A stretch of 64,000 nucleotides of DNA from an uncultured Phascolarctobacterium sp. (GCF_934190775.1 NZ_CAKPTG010000001.1:152563-216562); one strand, 5' to 3'. Shown: positions 24,551 to 32,470, counted from the first letter of the stretch. Translations and numbers: made by a program. The notes: generated by a model from the sequence alone, not told the origin.

Positions 24551-25750
24551 TTAGTCTATCACAGGGAATTCATCATATACTCTGCCAAAATCAATTCCAC
24601 CAATAATTTTATTCTTGTACTGCTCGCGAATCGCCCGCTCGCCCTCCTCCATATGCTTGGAGGTTATACCATAGCGACGCGACAACCATACCTCTACAAA
24701 GGCCGAAAGATTATCGCAGCCTTTGAGCACGCTGCCGTCAATCGCATGGAAGCCAGGCTTGTTGTACTTGCTGCTAATCTCTTCAATACTCGTCTGCATC
24801 ACCTTGCCGTCAATGCGCACACGGTTGGAAAATTCATTTTGCGTATAATATAGAATATCCTCATGCCAGGTATAGGGCAGCAGCGGCAGAATCTTTTCAG
24901 CCACCATCCGCTCCTCCATGCGCTTAATCAGCTCATCAAGTCCCGGCACACTGCGTTTCACCGGCGAAATAATATCGCGCGTCAACACCTCCGGCAAATC
25001 GTGGAAAAGACCACAGAGGAAATCGCCCACGATACGCTCATCACAGGCACCCAGCTTAACAGCGCAAAAATAACCCATAATCGCTACCAACAGCTCATGC
25101 CCCATGACGGAGGTTTCCGGGACACGCGGCGACTGCGCCCAACGCTTTTGGAAGCGCAGCTGGCCGACAAGGTCGATAAACTTGCTGCTTTTACCTTTAA
25201 GCGCCAGTTTTTTCACTGCTGCCAAATCGTAATGGTCCTCCAATTCATTTTCAATGATAGCTTTGGTATCCTCACTGCCGTAAATGCCTTCATTGAAATG
25301 ATAAATCAGCTCAAATTCCCACTTCGTTGCCAGATAATGTGCTGCGCGCAAAATCTTTTTTTCTAAAGCGCAGTATTGCGGGTCCTCGAAATAGCACTGC
25401 ATTTTCTCCATAAAGTCTTCCTGAATATCAGGAATTCTTCTACGCAGCTCCTGATAAACCCAGGCGTTAAGCTCCTTGCCATAAACACGCATCATTTCAT
25501 GGAAAATCTGCGGCTTAATGTCAGTAAGCACGTTACGCTGCAAAAACTCAAAAATACCGCCCTCAATCAGCAGACGCCAGTTGAGCTGTGCACCATGGTC
25601 ATCCTCCTCATGGCGGGCCAGCACATACATAATCATCATCTTGTGCGCCTGCTTATCAAGCTCTGTAAAGCCGCTGGGGCGGATATGCTCATTCCAGCGC
25701 TGAATATGCGCTGCATCATATAAAAATTCAATAAAGCTTTTGGTCAGCAT
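24551..25750 (-). CDS. HD-domain protein (probable metal-dependent phosphohydrolase)
   Basis: A 399-residue protein with the HD motif set: ETSVMGHELLVA supplies the first histidine (about residue 228) and FLCGLFHDLPEVLTRD the His-Asp pair (about residues 258-260), as in YfbR-like or dGTPase-like phosphohydrolases. The N-terminal half is helical and has no motif I recognise; the protein may have two HD-like halves (LDKQAHKMMIMYVLARHEEDDHG near residue 30 is suggestive). No signal or membrane segment. I chose the ATG at 25748-25750, after GGGAG, rather than a start 45 bases upstream. Nucleotide or cyclic-nucleotide substrates are possible but unproven. Confidence 0.8.
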   Translation of the reverse strand: MLTKSFIEFLYDAAHIQRWNEHIRPSGFTELDKQAHKMMIMYVLARHEEDDHGAQLNWRLLIEGGIFEFLQRNVLTDIKPQIFHEMMRVYGKELNAWVYQELRRRIPDIQEDFMEKMQCYFEDPQYCALEKKILRAAHYLATKWEFELIYHFNEGIYGSEDTKAIIENELEDHYDLAAVKKLALKGKSSKFIDLVGQLRFQKRWAQSPRVPETSVMGHELLVAIMGYFCAVKLGACDERIVGDFLCGLFHDLPEVLTRDIISPVKRSVPGLDELIKRMEERMVAEKILPLLPYTWHEDILYYTQNEFSNRVRIDGKVMQTSIEEISSKYNKPGFHAIDGSVLKGCDNLSAFVEVWLSRRYGITSKHMEEGERAIREQYKNKIIGGIDFGRVYDEFPVID

Positions 25751-25848
25751 TGCTTCATCTCCCTCATTAACACATCTACTCTTATTTAACAGCAAAAGCT
25801 TGCTTTTGGCAAGGACGTAAGTAATTTTATTTTATAGCTGCATATATT

Positions 25849-25881
25849 AAAAGGCAGCCTCCGCCTGTGCGAAAGCTGCCC
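25849..25881 (-). terminator. suf operon terminator
   Basis: GGCAGC...GCTGCC hairpin followed by TTTT on the minus strand, about 10 bp after sufU. Confidence 0.75.
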
Positions 25882-25891
25882 GTTAATTAAC

Positions 25892-26323
25892 TTATGCCTT
25901 TTTATCCAGCATCTGCTCCAGTGTATGCCAGCCAAGCACAGCGCATTTTACACGCGCCGGCATGTGGGATACGTCCTGCAGCACACCTGCTTCCTCCAGC
26001 TCGTCAATCTCTTCCTCGCTGGCAGTGCCCTTGATCATGCGCAGGAAGATATCTGCAAGGCGCAAAGCCTCTTCTTCGCTCTTGCCGATAACCAGGTCCA
26101 ACATCATATCAGCGCTGGCCTGGCTGATTGCACAGCCGCTGCCCTGAAAGGCACCGTCGACAACCACACCGTCGGCAAGCTTCAGCTTCATGGTGATATC
26201 ATCACCGCAGCTGGGATTATATCCGCGCATCTCTACGTCTGCGTCAGGCAAATCATGCTTATGACCGGGATGCATATTGTGGTCGATTAAAATTTCGTTA
26301 TAAAAGGCTCTATTATCTGCCAT
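25892..26323 (-). CDS. sufU: Iron-sulfur cluster assembly protein SufU
   Basis: SufU accepts sulfur from SufS as a zinc-dependent sulfurtransferase. The 143-residue protein retains all metal ligands: Cys39 and Asp41 (NPSCGDD), Cys64 (GSGCAIS) and Cys127 (ARVKCAVLGW), plus the SufU-specific insertion (about residues 80-118) that separates it from IscU. The start overlaps the end of sufS by 11 bp. It is the last gene of the sufC-B-D-S-U operon, the standard Firmicute order. No sufE or sufA is present nearby. Confidence 0.96.
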   Translation of the reverse strand: MADNRAFYNEILIDHNMHPGHKHDLPDADVEMRGYNPSCGDDITMKLKLADGVVVDGAFQGSGCAISQASADMMLDLVIGKSEEEALRLADIFLRMIKGTASEEEIDELEEAGVLQDVSHMPARVKCAVLGWHTLEQMLDKKA

Positions 26324-27548
26324 AGCCCATTCTCTCCCTTATTGTAGACAAGCTGTTGATAAAGCGCTCTACATCTGCTGCCGAATTGTAGAAGGCCAGG
26401 CTTGCACGGGCAGTTGCACCAGTGCAAAGGTGGTCCAGCAGCGGTTGAGCGCAATGATTGCCGGCACGTACATTTACGCCGTCAGCATCAAGGATTGCAG
26501 CGATATCATGCGGGTGCACACCTTCTACCGTAAAGGTAAGAATACCCTTGTGCTCCTCTGCAGTTTTGCCGCCGATAATATGCACACCGGGAATCTTCTG
26601 CATAGCATCAAACGCCAATTTCGTCAGCGCTGCTTCGCGCGCTTCGATTACCTCAAAGCCAATGCTGTTGATGTATTCGATAGCTGCATGCAGTCCGGCA
26701 GCACCGGCAGCATTTACCGTGCCAGCTTCAAACTTGTGCGGCAACGGCGCATATTCCTGACCGTCACGGCTTACAAAGCTGATCATCTCGCCACCGCTCA
26801 GGAACGGAGGCATAGCCTCCAGCAATTCCTTCTTGCCGTACAGCACACCGATGCCCATAGGTCCGAGCATCTTGTGACCGCTGAAGGCAAGAAAATCAGC
26901 GTCCATTTTCTGCACATCAATCGCCATATGCGGTGCGCTCTGCGCTGCGTCAATCACAGCAACAGCGCCAACCTTATGCGCAGCACTGATAGCCTTGGCA
27001 ATCGGGTTCAAGCGTCCCAAAACGTTGGAAACCTCTGCCATTGCTACGATTTTAGTTTTTTCGGTTACAGCAGCGTCAATAGCCTCATCGCTGATGCTGC
27101 CGTCAACAGCACATTCAATGTACTTTACTACAGCACCGGTCTGCTGCGCAACCATGCGCCAGGGCAGCATGTTGCTGTGATGCTCCATAATCGTGGTAAC
27201 GATTTCATCACCGGGCTTAAGGTTAGCCAAACCGTAACTATAAGCCACCAGGTTCAGGCTTTCTGTAGTATTGCGGGTGAAAATAATTTCCTGCTCGCTT
27301 TTGGCATTGATGAACTTCTGCACAGCAACGCGCGTATCTTCATAAATGTCGGTTGCCTGCATAGCCAGGTCATACAAGCCACGCAGCGGATTGGCATTGT
27401 GCTTGAGATAAAAATCACGCTCTGCCTCAATAACGCAGGCAGGCTTTTGTGTGGTAGCAGAGTTGTCCAAATAAGCAACATCGTTAGCTGCCAGCAAAGG
27501 GAAATCCTTTTTATAATCAAAGGACAGTAAATCCTTATCATTCACCAT
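26313..27548 (-). CDS. sufS: Cysteine desulfurase SufS
   Basis: SufS is a pyridoxal-phosphate enzyme that removes sulfur from cysteine as a persulfide. The 411-residue protein shows NSATTQKP near the N-terminus, the PLP lysine in FSGHKMLGPMGIGVLYG, and the catalytic cysteine in VRAGNHCAQPLLDHL near the C-terminus. This is the group II desulfurase pattern. It overlaps sufD upstream and sufU downstream by 11 bp each, indicating translational coupling. Confidence 0.97.
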   Translation of the reverse strand: MVNDKDLLSFDYKKDFPLLAANDVAYLDNSATTQKPACVIEAERDFYLKHNANPLRGLYDLAMQATDIYEDTRVAVQKFINAKSEQEIIFTRNTTESLNLVAYSYGLANLKPGDEIVTTIMEHHSNMLPWRMVAQQTGAVVKYIECAVDGSISDEAIDAAVTEKTKIVAMAEVSNVLGRLNPIAKAISAAHKVGAVAVIDAAQSAPHMAIDVQKMDADFLAFSGHKMLGPMGIGVLYGKKELLEAMPPFLSGGEMISFVSRDGQEYAPLPHKFEAGTVNAAGAAGLHAAIEYINSIGFEVIEAREAALTKLAFDAMQKIPGVHIIGGKTAEEHKGILTFTVEGVHPHDIAAILDADGVNVRAGNHCAQPLLDHLCTGATARASLAFYNSAADVERFINSLSTIRERMGYGR

Positions 27549-28641
27549 CTGCCATCACTCCTTCCAGATAACGCTGTACCAATTGTACAGTATCCTCGTC
27601 ATCAATCTTACGGCACAGGGCATCAATCTTCGCCTTGGCCATCATATCAACAGCCTCCTGCTCACTGAAGCCGCGGCTGCACAAATAAAATAATAATTCG
27701 TCATCAAGCTTGCCGATGCTGGCGCCATGGTTGCCCTGTACGTCCTCCTCGCTACACAGAATCAGCGGGATCGTCTGGTTAACCACGTCGTCGCTCAACA
27801 GCAATACTGTTTCCTTCTCGTCACCAATCGCACCGGCGCTGCCGTTTTTGAAATCAATAGTGCCACGGTAAATTTTCTTGGCACCACCCTGCAGCACACC
27901 GTCCGCAGTCATTTCGCAGGTAGTCTTTTTGCCGTAATGGTTGGCAATAAAGTTCATGTCCACAGTCTGTCCATGGCGGCCGTAGTAGCCAATCGCAGCC
28001 TTGAAATCACTGTTTTCACCAAGAAGCTCCGTGCGTGCGCCGTTGTAGATTTTATCTGCACCCAACTGGATTTGCAGAAGCTCAAAGGCAGCATTTGTGC
28101 CAAGCTCACTGCCAACGTCGTTGATATGCAGGAAATCTCTGCCTAAAAGCTGCACCTGCACCAGCTTAACCTTAGCGCCGGCAGCTACGTCTATCTTAGT
28201 CTGAATGCTGGCCTGACCTTTAGCCTGCGCTGTAGAGATATAGGTCATCAGCACAGTAACCTCACTGCCGGGCTTAGCTTCAATTTCAATCTGATTATAG
28301 CAGCTTGTATTATCGGCATAACGCAGAGTAACAGCAGCTACGCTCTTGCCTGCATCAGCAACAAGACGCAGCTTGTGGCCCTCGCCTAGACTGCTCATTG
28401 CTTCACCGACACCGCCTGCTATTTTGGCAAAATCAGTGCCATGTACTGCGCACTGTGCCTTTTCGCTACAGCCGCAGCAATTGCTGCCCTTGCTTTTATT
28501 CAGGCAAACGCTGCCCTCCAAAGCTACACGCGGTTCACAGCTATCCTGCGGCAGTTCTAAGCCGGCCAGCTTTGTTTCATTCATTTTTAACCTGTTCCAG
28601 GTCGGAGCAGGCAACTGATTAATCACTAATTCTTCTATCAT
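27538..28641 (-). CDS. sufD: SufD, Fe-S scaffold subunit, with unusual N-terminal cysteine cluster
   Basis: SufD forms the scaffold complex SufBC2D in which iron-sulfur clusters are built. The 367-residue protein has the SufBD beta-helix core (residues about 100-340, including ALEGSVC..., GDEKETVLLLSDDVVNQTIPLILCSEEDVQGNHGASIGKLDDELLFYLCSRG). The end block HGAS...LFYLxSRG is diagnostic. Unusually, six cysteines fall between residues 35 and 64, four of them in NCCGCSEKAQC; SufD proteins do not normally have this, and it could bind metal. Position and coupling in the operon are normal. Confidence 0.93.
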   Translation of the reverse strand: MIEELVINQLPAPTWNRLKMNETKLAGLELPQDSCEPRVALEGSVCLNKSKGSNCCGCSEKAQCAVHGTDFAKIAGGVGEAMSSLGEGHKLRLVADAGKSVAAVTLRYADNTSCYNQIEIEAKPGSEVTVLMTYISTAQAKGQASIQTKIDVAAGAKVKLVQVQLLGRDFLHINDVGSELGTNAAFELLQIQLGADKIYNGARTELLGENSDFKAAIGYYGRHGQTVDMNFIANHYGKKTTCEMTADGVLQGGAKKIYRGTIDFKNGSAGAIGDEKETVLLLSDDVVNQTIPLILCSEEDVQGNHGASIGKLDDELLFYLCSRGFSEQEAVDMMAKAKIDALCRKIDDEDTVQLVQRYLEGVMADGE

Positions 28642-28652
28642 GCTGCTCCTCC

Positions 28653-30059
28653 TTAACCTATACTGCCTTGCATTTCCAGGCGAATAAGGTTGTTCATCTC
28701 AACAGCGTACTCCAGCGGCAATTCCTTGGAAACATTATCCGCAAAGCCGCTGACAATCATCGCTCTTGCTTCTTCCTCGCTGATACCGCGGCTCATCAGG
28801 TAGAACACCGCATCATCGCTGATACGGCCGATTTTTGCCTCATGTCCGATATCCGCGTCGGCAGTACGCACATCAATAGCGGGAATGGTATCGGAACGGG
28901 AAATATTATCCAGCATCAGGCTTTGGCAGGAAACAGAAGATTTGGCCTGCTTAGCCTTATTGGTAACAACTACACTGCTGCGGAAGGTACTGATGCCGCC
29001 GCTCTTGGAAATAGAGCGTGTGTTGACAATGCTGGTAGTTTTCGGTGCATTGTGTACAACCTTGCAGCCTGTATCCAGATTCTGGCTGTGACCGGCAAAG
29101 GTTACGCCCGTAAATTCACTGTGCGCGCCGATGCCGTTCAAAATACTCATCGGATAGAGATAGGAAACGTGGGAACCGAAGGAGCCGGAAACCCATTCAA
29201 TAGTACCGCCCTCTTCAACCAAGGCACGCTTGGTATTAAGGTTATACATATTCTTCGACCAGTTTTCAATCGTAGAATAACGCAGCTTAGCATTTTTGCC
29301 GATAAACAGCTCAACGCAGCCTGCATGCAGATTAGCAACGTTATATTTCGGTGCGCTGCAGCCTTCGATAAAGTGCAGGTCTGCGCCCTCGTCAACAATA
29401 ATCAGCGTATGCTCAAACTGGCCTGCGCCCTTTGCGTTTAAGCGGAAATAGGATTGCAGCGGAATCGCCACGCTTACTCCCTTCGGTACATAAACAAAGG
29501 AACCGCCGGACCACACTGCGCCATGCAATGCAGCAAATTTATGGTCGGTAGGAGGCACCAGCTTCATAAAATGCTCATGCACCATCTCCGCATACGGTCC
29601 ATTCAAGGCGCTTTCCATATCAGTATAAATAACGCCCTGCTCTTCTACCTCTTTACGCACATTATGATATACTACCTCGGAATCATACTGCGCGCCTACA
29701 CCTGCCAGGCTGCTCTGCTCTGCCTGGGGAATACCCAGACGATCAAAGGTATCCTTAATATCTTCGGGAACATCCTCCCATTTACCCTGCATGTTCGTAT
29801 TCGGACGTACATAGGTAACGATGTTATCCATATTCAGACCGTCAATCGAAGGTCCCCAGTTCGGCACCTGCAGCTTATTATAAATATCCAGGGATTTCAG
29901 ACGGAATTCCAGCATCCATTCCGGATCATGCTTTTCGCGAGAAATTTTTTCAACAATCTCACGTGTCAGGCCTTCCTGAATGCGGTAAGCGTCCTTATCC
30001 TCGTTACGGAAGTCGTAAAGACTTCTGTCTATATCATCAACATAGGTTTTTTCTTCCAT
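28653..30059 (-). CDS. sufB: SufB, Fe-S scaffold subunit
   Basis: SufB carries the cluster assembly site of the SufBC2D complex. The 468-residue protein, the usual length, starts in the DRSLYDFRNEDKDAYRIQEGLT region and has the conserved GGSFVYVPKGV, EGCSAPKY, GSHVSYLYPMSIL, the block DTGCKVVHNAPKTTS and the C-terminal HEAKIGRISDDAVFYLMSRG. The conserved cysteine in SSVSCQSLML matches the position where sulfur is received in the family. It lies between sufC (14 bp upstream) and sufD (11 bp downstream). Confidence 0.97.
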   Translation of the reverse strand: MEEKTYVDDIDRSLYDFRNEDKDAYRIQEGLTREIVEKISREKHDPEWMLEFRLKSLDIYNKLQVPNWGPSIDGLNMDNIVTYVRPNTNMQGKWEDVPEDIKDTFDRLGIPQAEQSSLAGVGAQYDSEVVYHNVRKEVEEQGVIYTDMESALNGPYAEMVHEHFMKLVPPTDHKFAALHGAVWSGGSFVYVPKGVSVAIPLQSYFRLNAKGAGQFEHTLIIVDEGADLHFIEGCSAPKYNVANLHAGCVELFIGKNAKLRYSTIENWSKNMYNLNTKRALVEEGGTIEWVSGSFGSHVSYLYPMSILNGIGAHSEFTGVTFAGHSQNLDTGCKVVHNAPKTTSIVNTRSISKSGGISTFRSSVVVTNKAKQAKSSVSCQSLMLDNISRSDTIPAIDVRTADADIGHEAKIGRISDDAVFYLMSRGISEEEARAMIVSGFADNVSKELPLEYAVEMNNLIRLEMQGSIG

Positions 30060-30073
30060 ATTTTCCCCACCAG

Positions 30074-30826
30074 TTATTCCTTATTCTGCAAAAACTTTTC
30101 AAAGCCATTTTTGCTGACTTCGTCAACCAGCTCCGGACCGGCATTTTTGATAATTTGTCCCTGAGCCAGAATATGAGTGTGGTCAACATGCAGTGCATCC
30201 AGGATTTTAGTATTATGAGTGATAATCAGCAATGCTCCCTGACGATGCTCCTGGAAGGTTTTAATGCCCTGAGAAACAATCTTCACTGCGTCAACGTCCA
30301 GACCGCTGTCTGTTTCGTCCAAAATTGCCAGCTTAGGGTTCAGCATCAAAAGCTGCAGGATTTCTGCTTTCTTCTTTTCGCCGCCGCTGAAGCCGGTGTT
30401 CAGATCGCGCTCGGCATATTTGCTGTCCATCTGCAGCAAAGCCATTGCCTGACGCAGCTCCTTACGGAAATCCCAGGCCTTGATGCGTACACCGCGTTGC
30501 TGCTCCAAAGCAGTTTTCAAGAAGCTGCTCAGGCTGATGCCGGGAACCTCCAGCGGATTCTGGAAGGAAAGGAACAAGCCTGCCTTAGCACGTTTATCTA
30601 CGGCAAGTTTGGTAATGTCTTCGCCGGCAAAATTAATGCTGCCGTCCTTTACGGTATATTTAGGATTGCCCATCAGCGCATAACCAAGAGTGGATTTGCC
30701 TGCGCCGTTAGGTCCCATAAGCACATGGGTTTCACCAGGCTTAATATCAAGATTAATATTGTGCAGAATCTCTTTGTCTTCTACATTGACTACGAGATTC
30801 CTTACCTCTAATAAATTCTCTGCCAT
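30074..30826 (-). CDS. sufC: SufC, Fe-S assembly ATPase
   Basis: SufC is the ABC-type ATPase that drives shape changes of the SufBCD scaffold. The 250-residue protein contains Walker A GPNGAGKSTLGYALMG, the Q-loop region LFLSFQNPLEVPG, the SufC-type signature GFSGGEKKKAEILQ (distinct from transporter LSGGQ), Walker B LAILDETDSGLDVDA and the switch histidine in LIITHNT. First gene of the operon; the ribosome site GGAGG is eight bases before the ATG. No regulator gene such as iscR lies next to it. Confidence 0.97.
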   Translation of the reverse strand: MAENLLEVRNLVVNVEDKEILHNINLDIKPGETHVLMGPNGAGKSTLGYALMGNPKYTVKDGSINFAGEDITKLAVDKRAKAGLFLSFQNPLEVPGISLSSFLKTALEQQRGVRIKAWDFRKELRQAMALLQMDSKYAERDLNTGFSGGEKKKAEILQLLMLNPKLAILDETDSGLDVDAVKIVSQGIKTFQEHRQGALLIITHNTKILDALHVDHTHILAQGQIIKNAGPELVDEVSKNGFEKFLQNKE

Positions 30827-30848
30827 ATTTATCCTCCAATCGAAGCAA

Positions 30849-30869
30849 TTGAGAAGAACTGCTTCTCAA
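30849..30869 (-). promoter_or_regulatory. Inverted repeat in the suf leader
   Basis: TTGAGAAG-AACTG-CTTCTCAA, perfect 8-bp arms, lies between the predicted start point and the sufC ribosome site. It could be a repressor site or an mRNA hairpin affecting translation. Confidence 0.5.
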
Positions 30870-30909
30870 AATTTTAATTCCCACATTTCTAGTATGAATT
30901 CCATAACCT

Positions 30910-30938
30910 ATTATAAAATTATTTTTCACACTATGCAA
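30910..30938 (-). promoter_or_regulatory. suf operon promoter
   Basis: TTGCAT (30938-30933), 17-bp spacer, TATAAT (30915-30910) on the minus strand, 84 bp before sufC. Confidence 0.75.
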
Positions 30939-31002
30939 GCACTAAGCGCAAAATCCGCCTACAATTTGCAAATATTTTGCAATGCTGCGCACCAAAATTT
31001 CT

Positions 31003-31031
31003 TTGTAACAGCATTCTTCTTATTATATAAT
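31003..31031 (+). promoter_or_regulatory. Promoter of the small basic protein gene
   Basis: TTGTAA (31003-31008), 17-bp spacer, TATAAT (31026-31031), 36 bp before the ATG. Confidence 0.78.
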
Positions 31032-31067
31032 ATTTTTAGAAAAAATTATAGTGAGGTGCGAAAAATT

Positions 31068-31271
31068 ATGGCTAAAACCGCAAAATTCACTGTCTACGAA
31101 AAACTTTCCAAAAAACAACGCCGCGAAATTGATAATGCAAAGCGTGGCAGCTGGGGTTTAGTTAAACCAATCACCAAGGTTAAGCCCTCCGGCAAGCTCT
31201 ACAAACGCTCCAAAGCAAAACAGGATGTGCAGGCATATTCATCAGCTTGTACATCCTGTTTTGCTTTGTAA
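31068..31271 (+). CDS. Small basic protein of unknown function
   Basis: A 67-residue protein preceded by a good promoter and a GAGG ribosome site, so I consider it real although the family is not characterised to my knowledge. It is very basic in its first 50 residues (KLSKKQRREIDNAKRGSWG, then KPSGKLYKRSKAK), which suggests RNA or DNA binding. The last 15 codons coincide with a perfect 18-bp inverted repeat that ends one base before the stop codon, so the C-terminal TSCFAL is partly dictated by the RNA structure. Divergent from sufC. Confidence 0.75.
   Translation: MAKTAKFTVYEKLSKKQRREIDNAKRGSWGLVKPITKVKPSGKLYKRSKAKQDVQAYSSACTSCFAL
31211..31268 (+). terminator. Hairpin inside the 3' end of the small basic protein gene
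   Basis: Perfect 18-bp arms (31211-31228 and 31251-31268; core ACAGGATGT/ACATCCTGT) with a 22-base loop. TTTTGCTTTG follows the strongest part of the stem, so it can act as an intrinsic terminator within the coding region. Confidence 0.7.
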
Positions 31272-31327
31272 TTTAAAATTGCTCAGCGACCACCAGCAAA
31301 GCTACAAATAAAAAACACCATACAACG

Positions 31328-31357
31328 AAAAAAAGCACTTCATTTACATGAAGTGCT
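31328..31357 (-). terminator. tRNA operon terminator
   Basis: AGCACTTCAT-GTAA-ATGAAGTGCT then TTTTTT on the minus strand, 10 bp after tRNA-Val. Confidence 0.9.
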
Positions 31358-31366
31358 GAATTTACG

Positions 31367-31442
31367 TGGTGGGCGCTAACGGGATCGAACCGCTGACATT
31401 CTGCTTGTAAGGCAGACGCTCTCCCAGCTGAGCTAAGCGCCC
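31367..31442 (-). tRNA. tRNA-Val (UAC)
   Basis: Cloverleaf with acceptor GGGCGCT/AGCGCCC, D arm GCTCAGCTGGGAGAGC, anticodon stem-loop TCTGC-CTTACAA-GCAGA (anticodon TAC), T arm GGTTCGATCC and an encoded CCA end. Last of three tRNA genes. Confidence 0.97.
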
Positions 31443-31447
31443 GAAAA

Positions 31448-31522
31448 TGGTGACCGGTGGGGGAATCGAACCCCCGATACCGCCGTGAAAGGGCGGTGTC
31501 TTAACCGCTTGACCAACCGGCC
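31448..31522 (-). tRNA. tRNA-Glu (UUC)
   Basis: Acceptor GGCCGGT/ACCGGTC, anticodon stem-loop CCGCC-CTTTCAC-GGCGG (anticodon TTC), T arm GGTTCGATTCC and encoded CCA. Five bases separate it from tRNA-Val. Confidence 0.97.
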
Positions 31523-31525
31523 AGG

Positions 31526-31601
31526 TGGCTCCCCGAGTAGGACTCGAACCTACGACGCCCTGATTAACAGTCAGGTGTTCTACCGGCTGAACTATCGGGG
31601 A
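31526..31601 (-). tRNA. tRNA-Asn (GUU)
   Basis: Acceptor TCCCCGA/TCGGGGA, D arm GTTCAGCCGGTAGAAC, anticodon stem-loop CCTGA-CTGTTAA-TCAGG (anticodon GTT), T arm GGTTCGAGTCC and encoded CCA. First of the three tRNAs in transcription order. Confidence 0.97.
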
Positions 31602-31608
31602 ATATTTT

Positions 31609-31635
31609 GTGATGTTTTGTATTGCTCAACATCAC
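31609..31635 (-). other. Hairpin at the 5' end of the tRNA precursor
   Basis: Perfect 8-bp arms GTGATGTT/AACATCAC with an 11-base loop. The outer base lies at the predicted start point (about 31636), so the primary transcript would begin with this hairpin. Confidence 0.6.
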
Positions 31636-31642
31636 GAGTGTT

Positions 31643-31671
31643 ATTATACTAAGTCCACACGCATTTGTCAA
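31643..31671 (-). promoter_or_regulatory. tRNA operon promoter
   Basis: TTGACA (31671-31666), 17-bp spacer, TATAAT (31648-31643): both boxes and the spacing are perfect. Confidence 0.93.
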
Positions 31672-31770
31672 CACTTTTTTTGAACTTTTTTATGATTTTT
31701 TCAGAAAAAGTTTTTCAAAGTTGCCGAGTCGCTTTGCTTAAGCAGCAAAAATCGCTCAACCATGCGTATT

Positions 31771-32235
31771 TCAGGCTTTTACCTTAACTACGATTTTTTG
31801 TACGTTGCTGGCGATTTTTTCTACAGAACAATTAGGTCTGTGCAATTCCCATGGGAAAAAAATAGCAAAATCACCGGAATTTAATACTGCGCAATTCTTC
31901 TCCTGCGGGTCAGCATAAAAAATTACATCTTCTTTTTCTGCTTTATTTTCTGTTTCTACACAATCAGCTGTCAGCGGTGTATACCAAATTGCTTCCTCAC
32001 CGCGAGCAACAAACTGTACATCAATATAATCGTTGTGCTTTTCCGGACGGCGTTCAGCCTTAGGCTCGGTATCATATGTATTGACGCGGGCAAAAACATT
32101 ACGTCCGTCAATTTCATATTCTCCGTTTTCTACCTTGCTGAAATCAGTCGCAGCAACGTAAGCCAAAGCTTTTTGCAAACGCTCGCTTACATACGGCAGA
32201 AGCTTTTCAATATCATTTTTATTTCCTTGCAGCAT
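31771..32235 (-). CDS. YhcH/YjgK/YiaL family protein (DUF386)
   Basis: A 154-residue cupin-like protein of the YhcH/YjgK/YiaL family, members of which accompany sialic acid and other sugar catabolic genes (EbgC is one); the reaction is uncertain. Family features seen are ARVNTYDT, the histidine in RRPEKHNDYIDVQFVARGEE, and DFAIFFPWELHRPN, with the His and Glu residues forming the metal site, followed by KIVVKVK at the end. It stands alone; no sugar operon is adjacent. The ATG follows AGAGGAGG. Confidence 0.92.
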   Translation of the reverse strand: MLQGNKNDIEKLLPYVSERLQKALAYVAATDFSKVENGEYEIDGRNVFARVNTYDTEPKAERRPEKHNDYIDVQFVARGEEAIWYTPLTADCVETENKAEKEDVIFYADPQEKNCAVLNSGDFAIFFPWELHRPNCSVEKIASNVQKIVVKVKA

Positions 32236-32256
32236 AATTATTTTCCTCCTCTATCG

Positions 32257-32285
32257 TTGACGAAAGCATTGTTGATTGTTATAAT
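32257..32285 (+). promoter_or_regulatory. Promoter of the candidate antitoxin RNA
   Basis: TTGACG (32257-32262), 17-bp spacer, TATAAT (32280-32285). No reading frame follows, consistent with an RNA gene. Confidence 0.78.
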
Positions 32286-32291
32286 GTATAT

Positions 32292-32380
32292 AGGTTGGTC
32301 TGACGATTGAGCCCGTCAGCTCTTCCCAATTAATTCTTTAAGTTAAGAAAAGGCTGGCTTGCTTTAGTCGGTCTTTTTCT
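32292..32380 (+). ncRNA. Candidate type I antitoxin RNA (RatA/SR4-like position)
   Basis: A strong promoter and a terminator (GGCTGGC-8-GTCGGTC with G-U pairs, then a T run, 32352-32378) bound an RNA of about 90 nt. It converges on the small toxin gene from the 3' side, so the toxin mRNA 3' region would be complementary to it, the arrangement known for txpA/ratA and bsrG/SR4 in Bacillus. Antisense function is inferred. Confidence 0.6.
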
Positions 32381-32392
32381 TTTTATGTAATG

Positions 32393-32470
32393 TTACTTAC
32401 ACGCCAAGATAATGGTCGCAACAAGAATGCCGAAAGCAATCATAAGACTTAAGGCTTCGTACACTCGCAT
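32393..32470 (-). CDS. Putative holin-like type I toxin peptide
   Basis: A 25-residue peptide with the family core VYEALSLMIAFGILVAT, which I recognise as the putative holin-like toxin group (TxpA/BsrG relatives); these short hydrophobic peptides insert in the membrane and are kept silent by an antisense RNA. A GGGAGGTGGGAG ribosome site precedes the ATG, and an extended -10 box (TGGTATAAT) stands 49 bp upstream. The single membrane helix spans residues 6-23 and the C-terminus is short (ACK), lacking the longer basic tail of many relatives. Too short for standard gene callers. Confidence 0.8.
   Translation of the reverse strand: MRVYEALSLMIAFGILVATIILACK

Noticed and set aside
26430..27530. 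366-codon plus-strand frame opposite sufS
   Set aside because: Shadow of sufS; composition follows the reverse complement of conserved sufS codons and there is no ribosome site.
31609..31635. Hairpin before tRNA-Asn as a terminator
   Set aside because: No T run follows in the direction of transcription, and it lies immediately downstream of the tRNA promoter.
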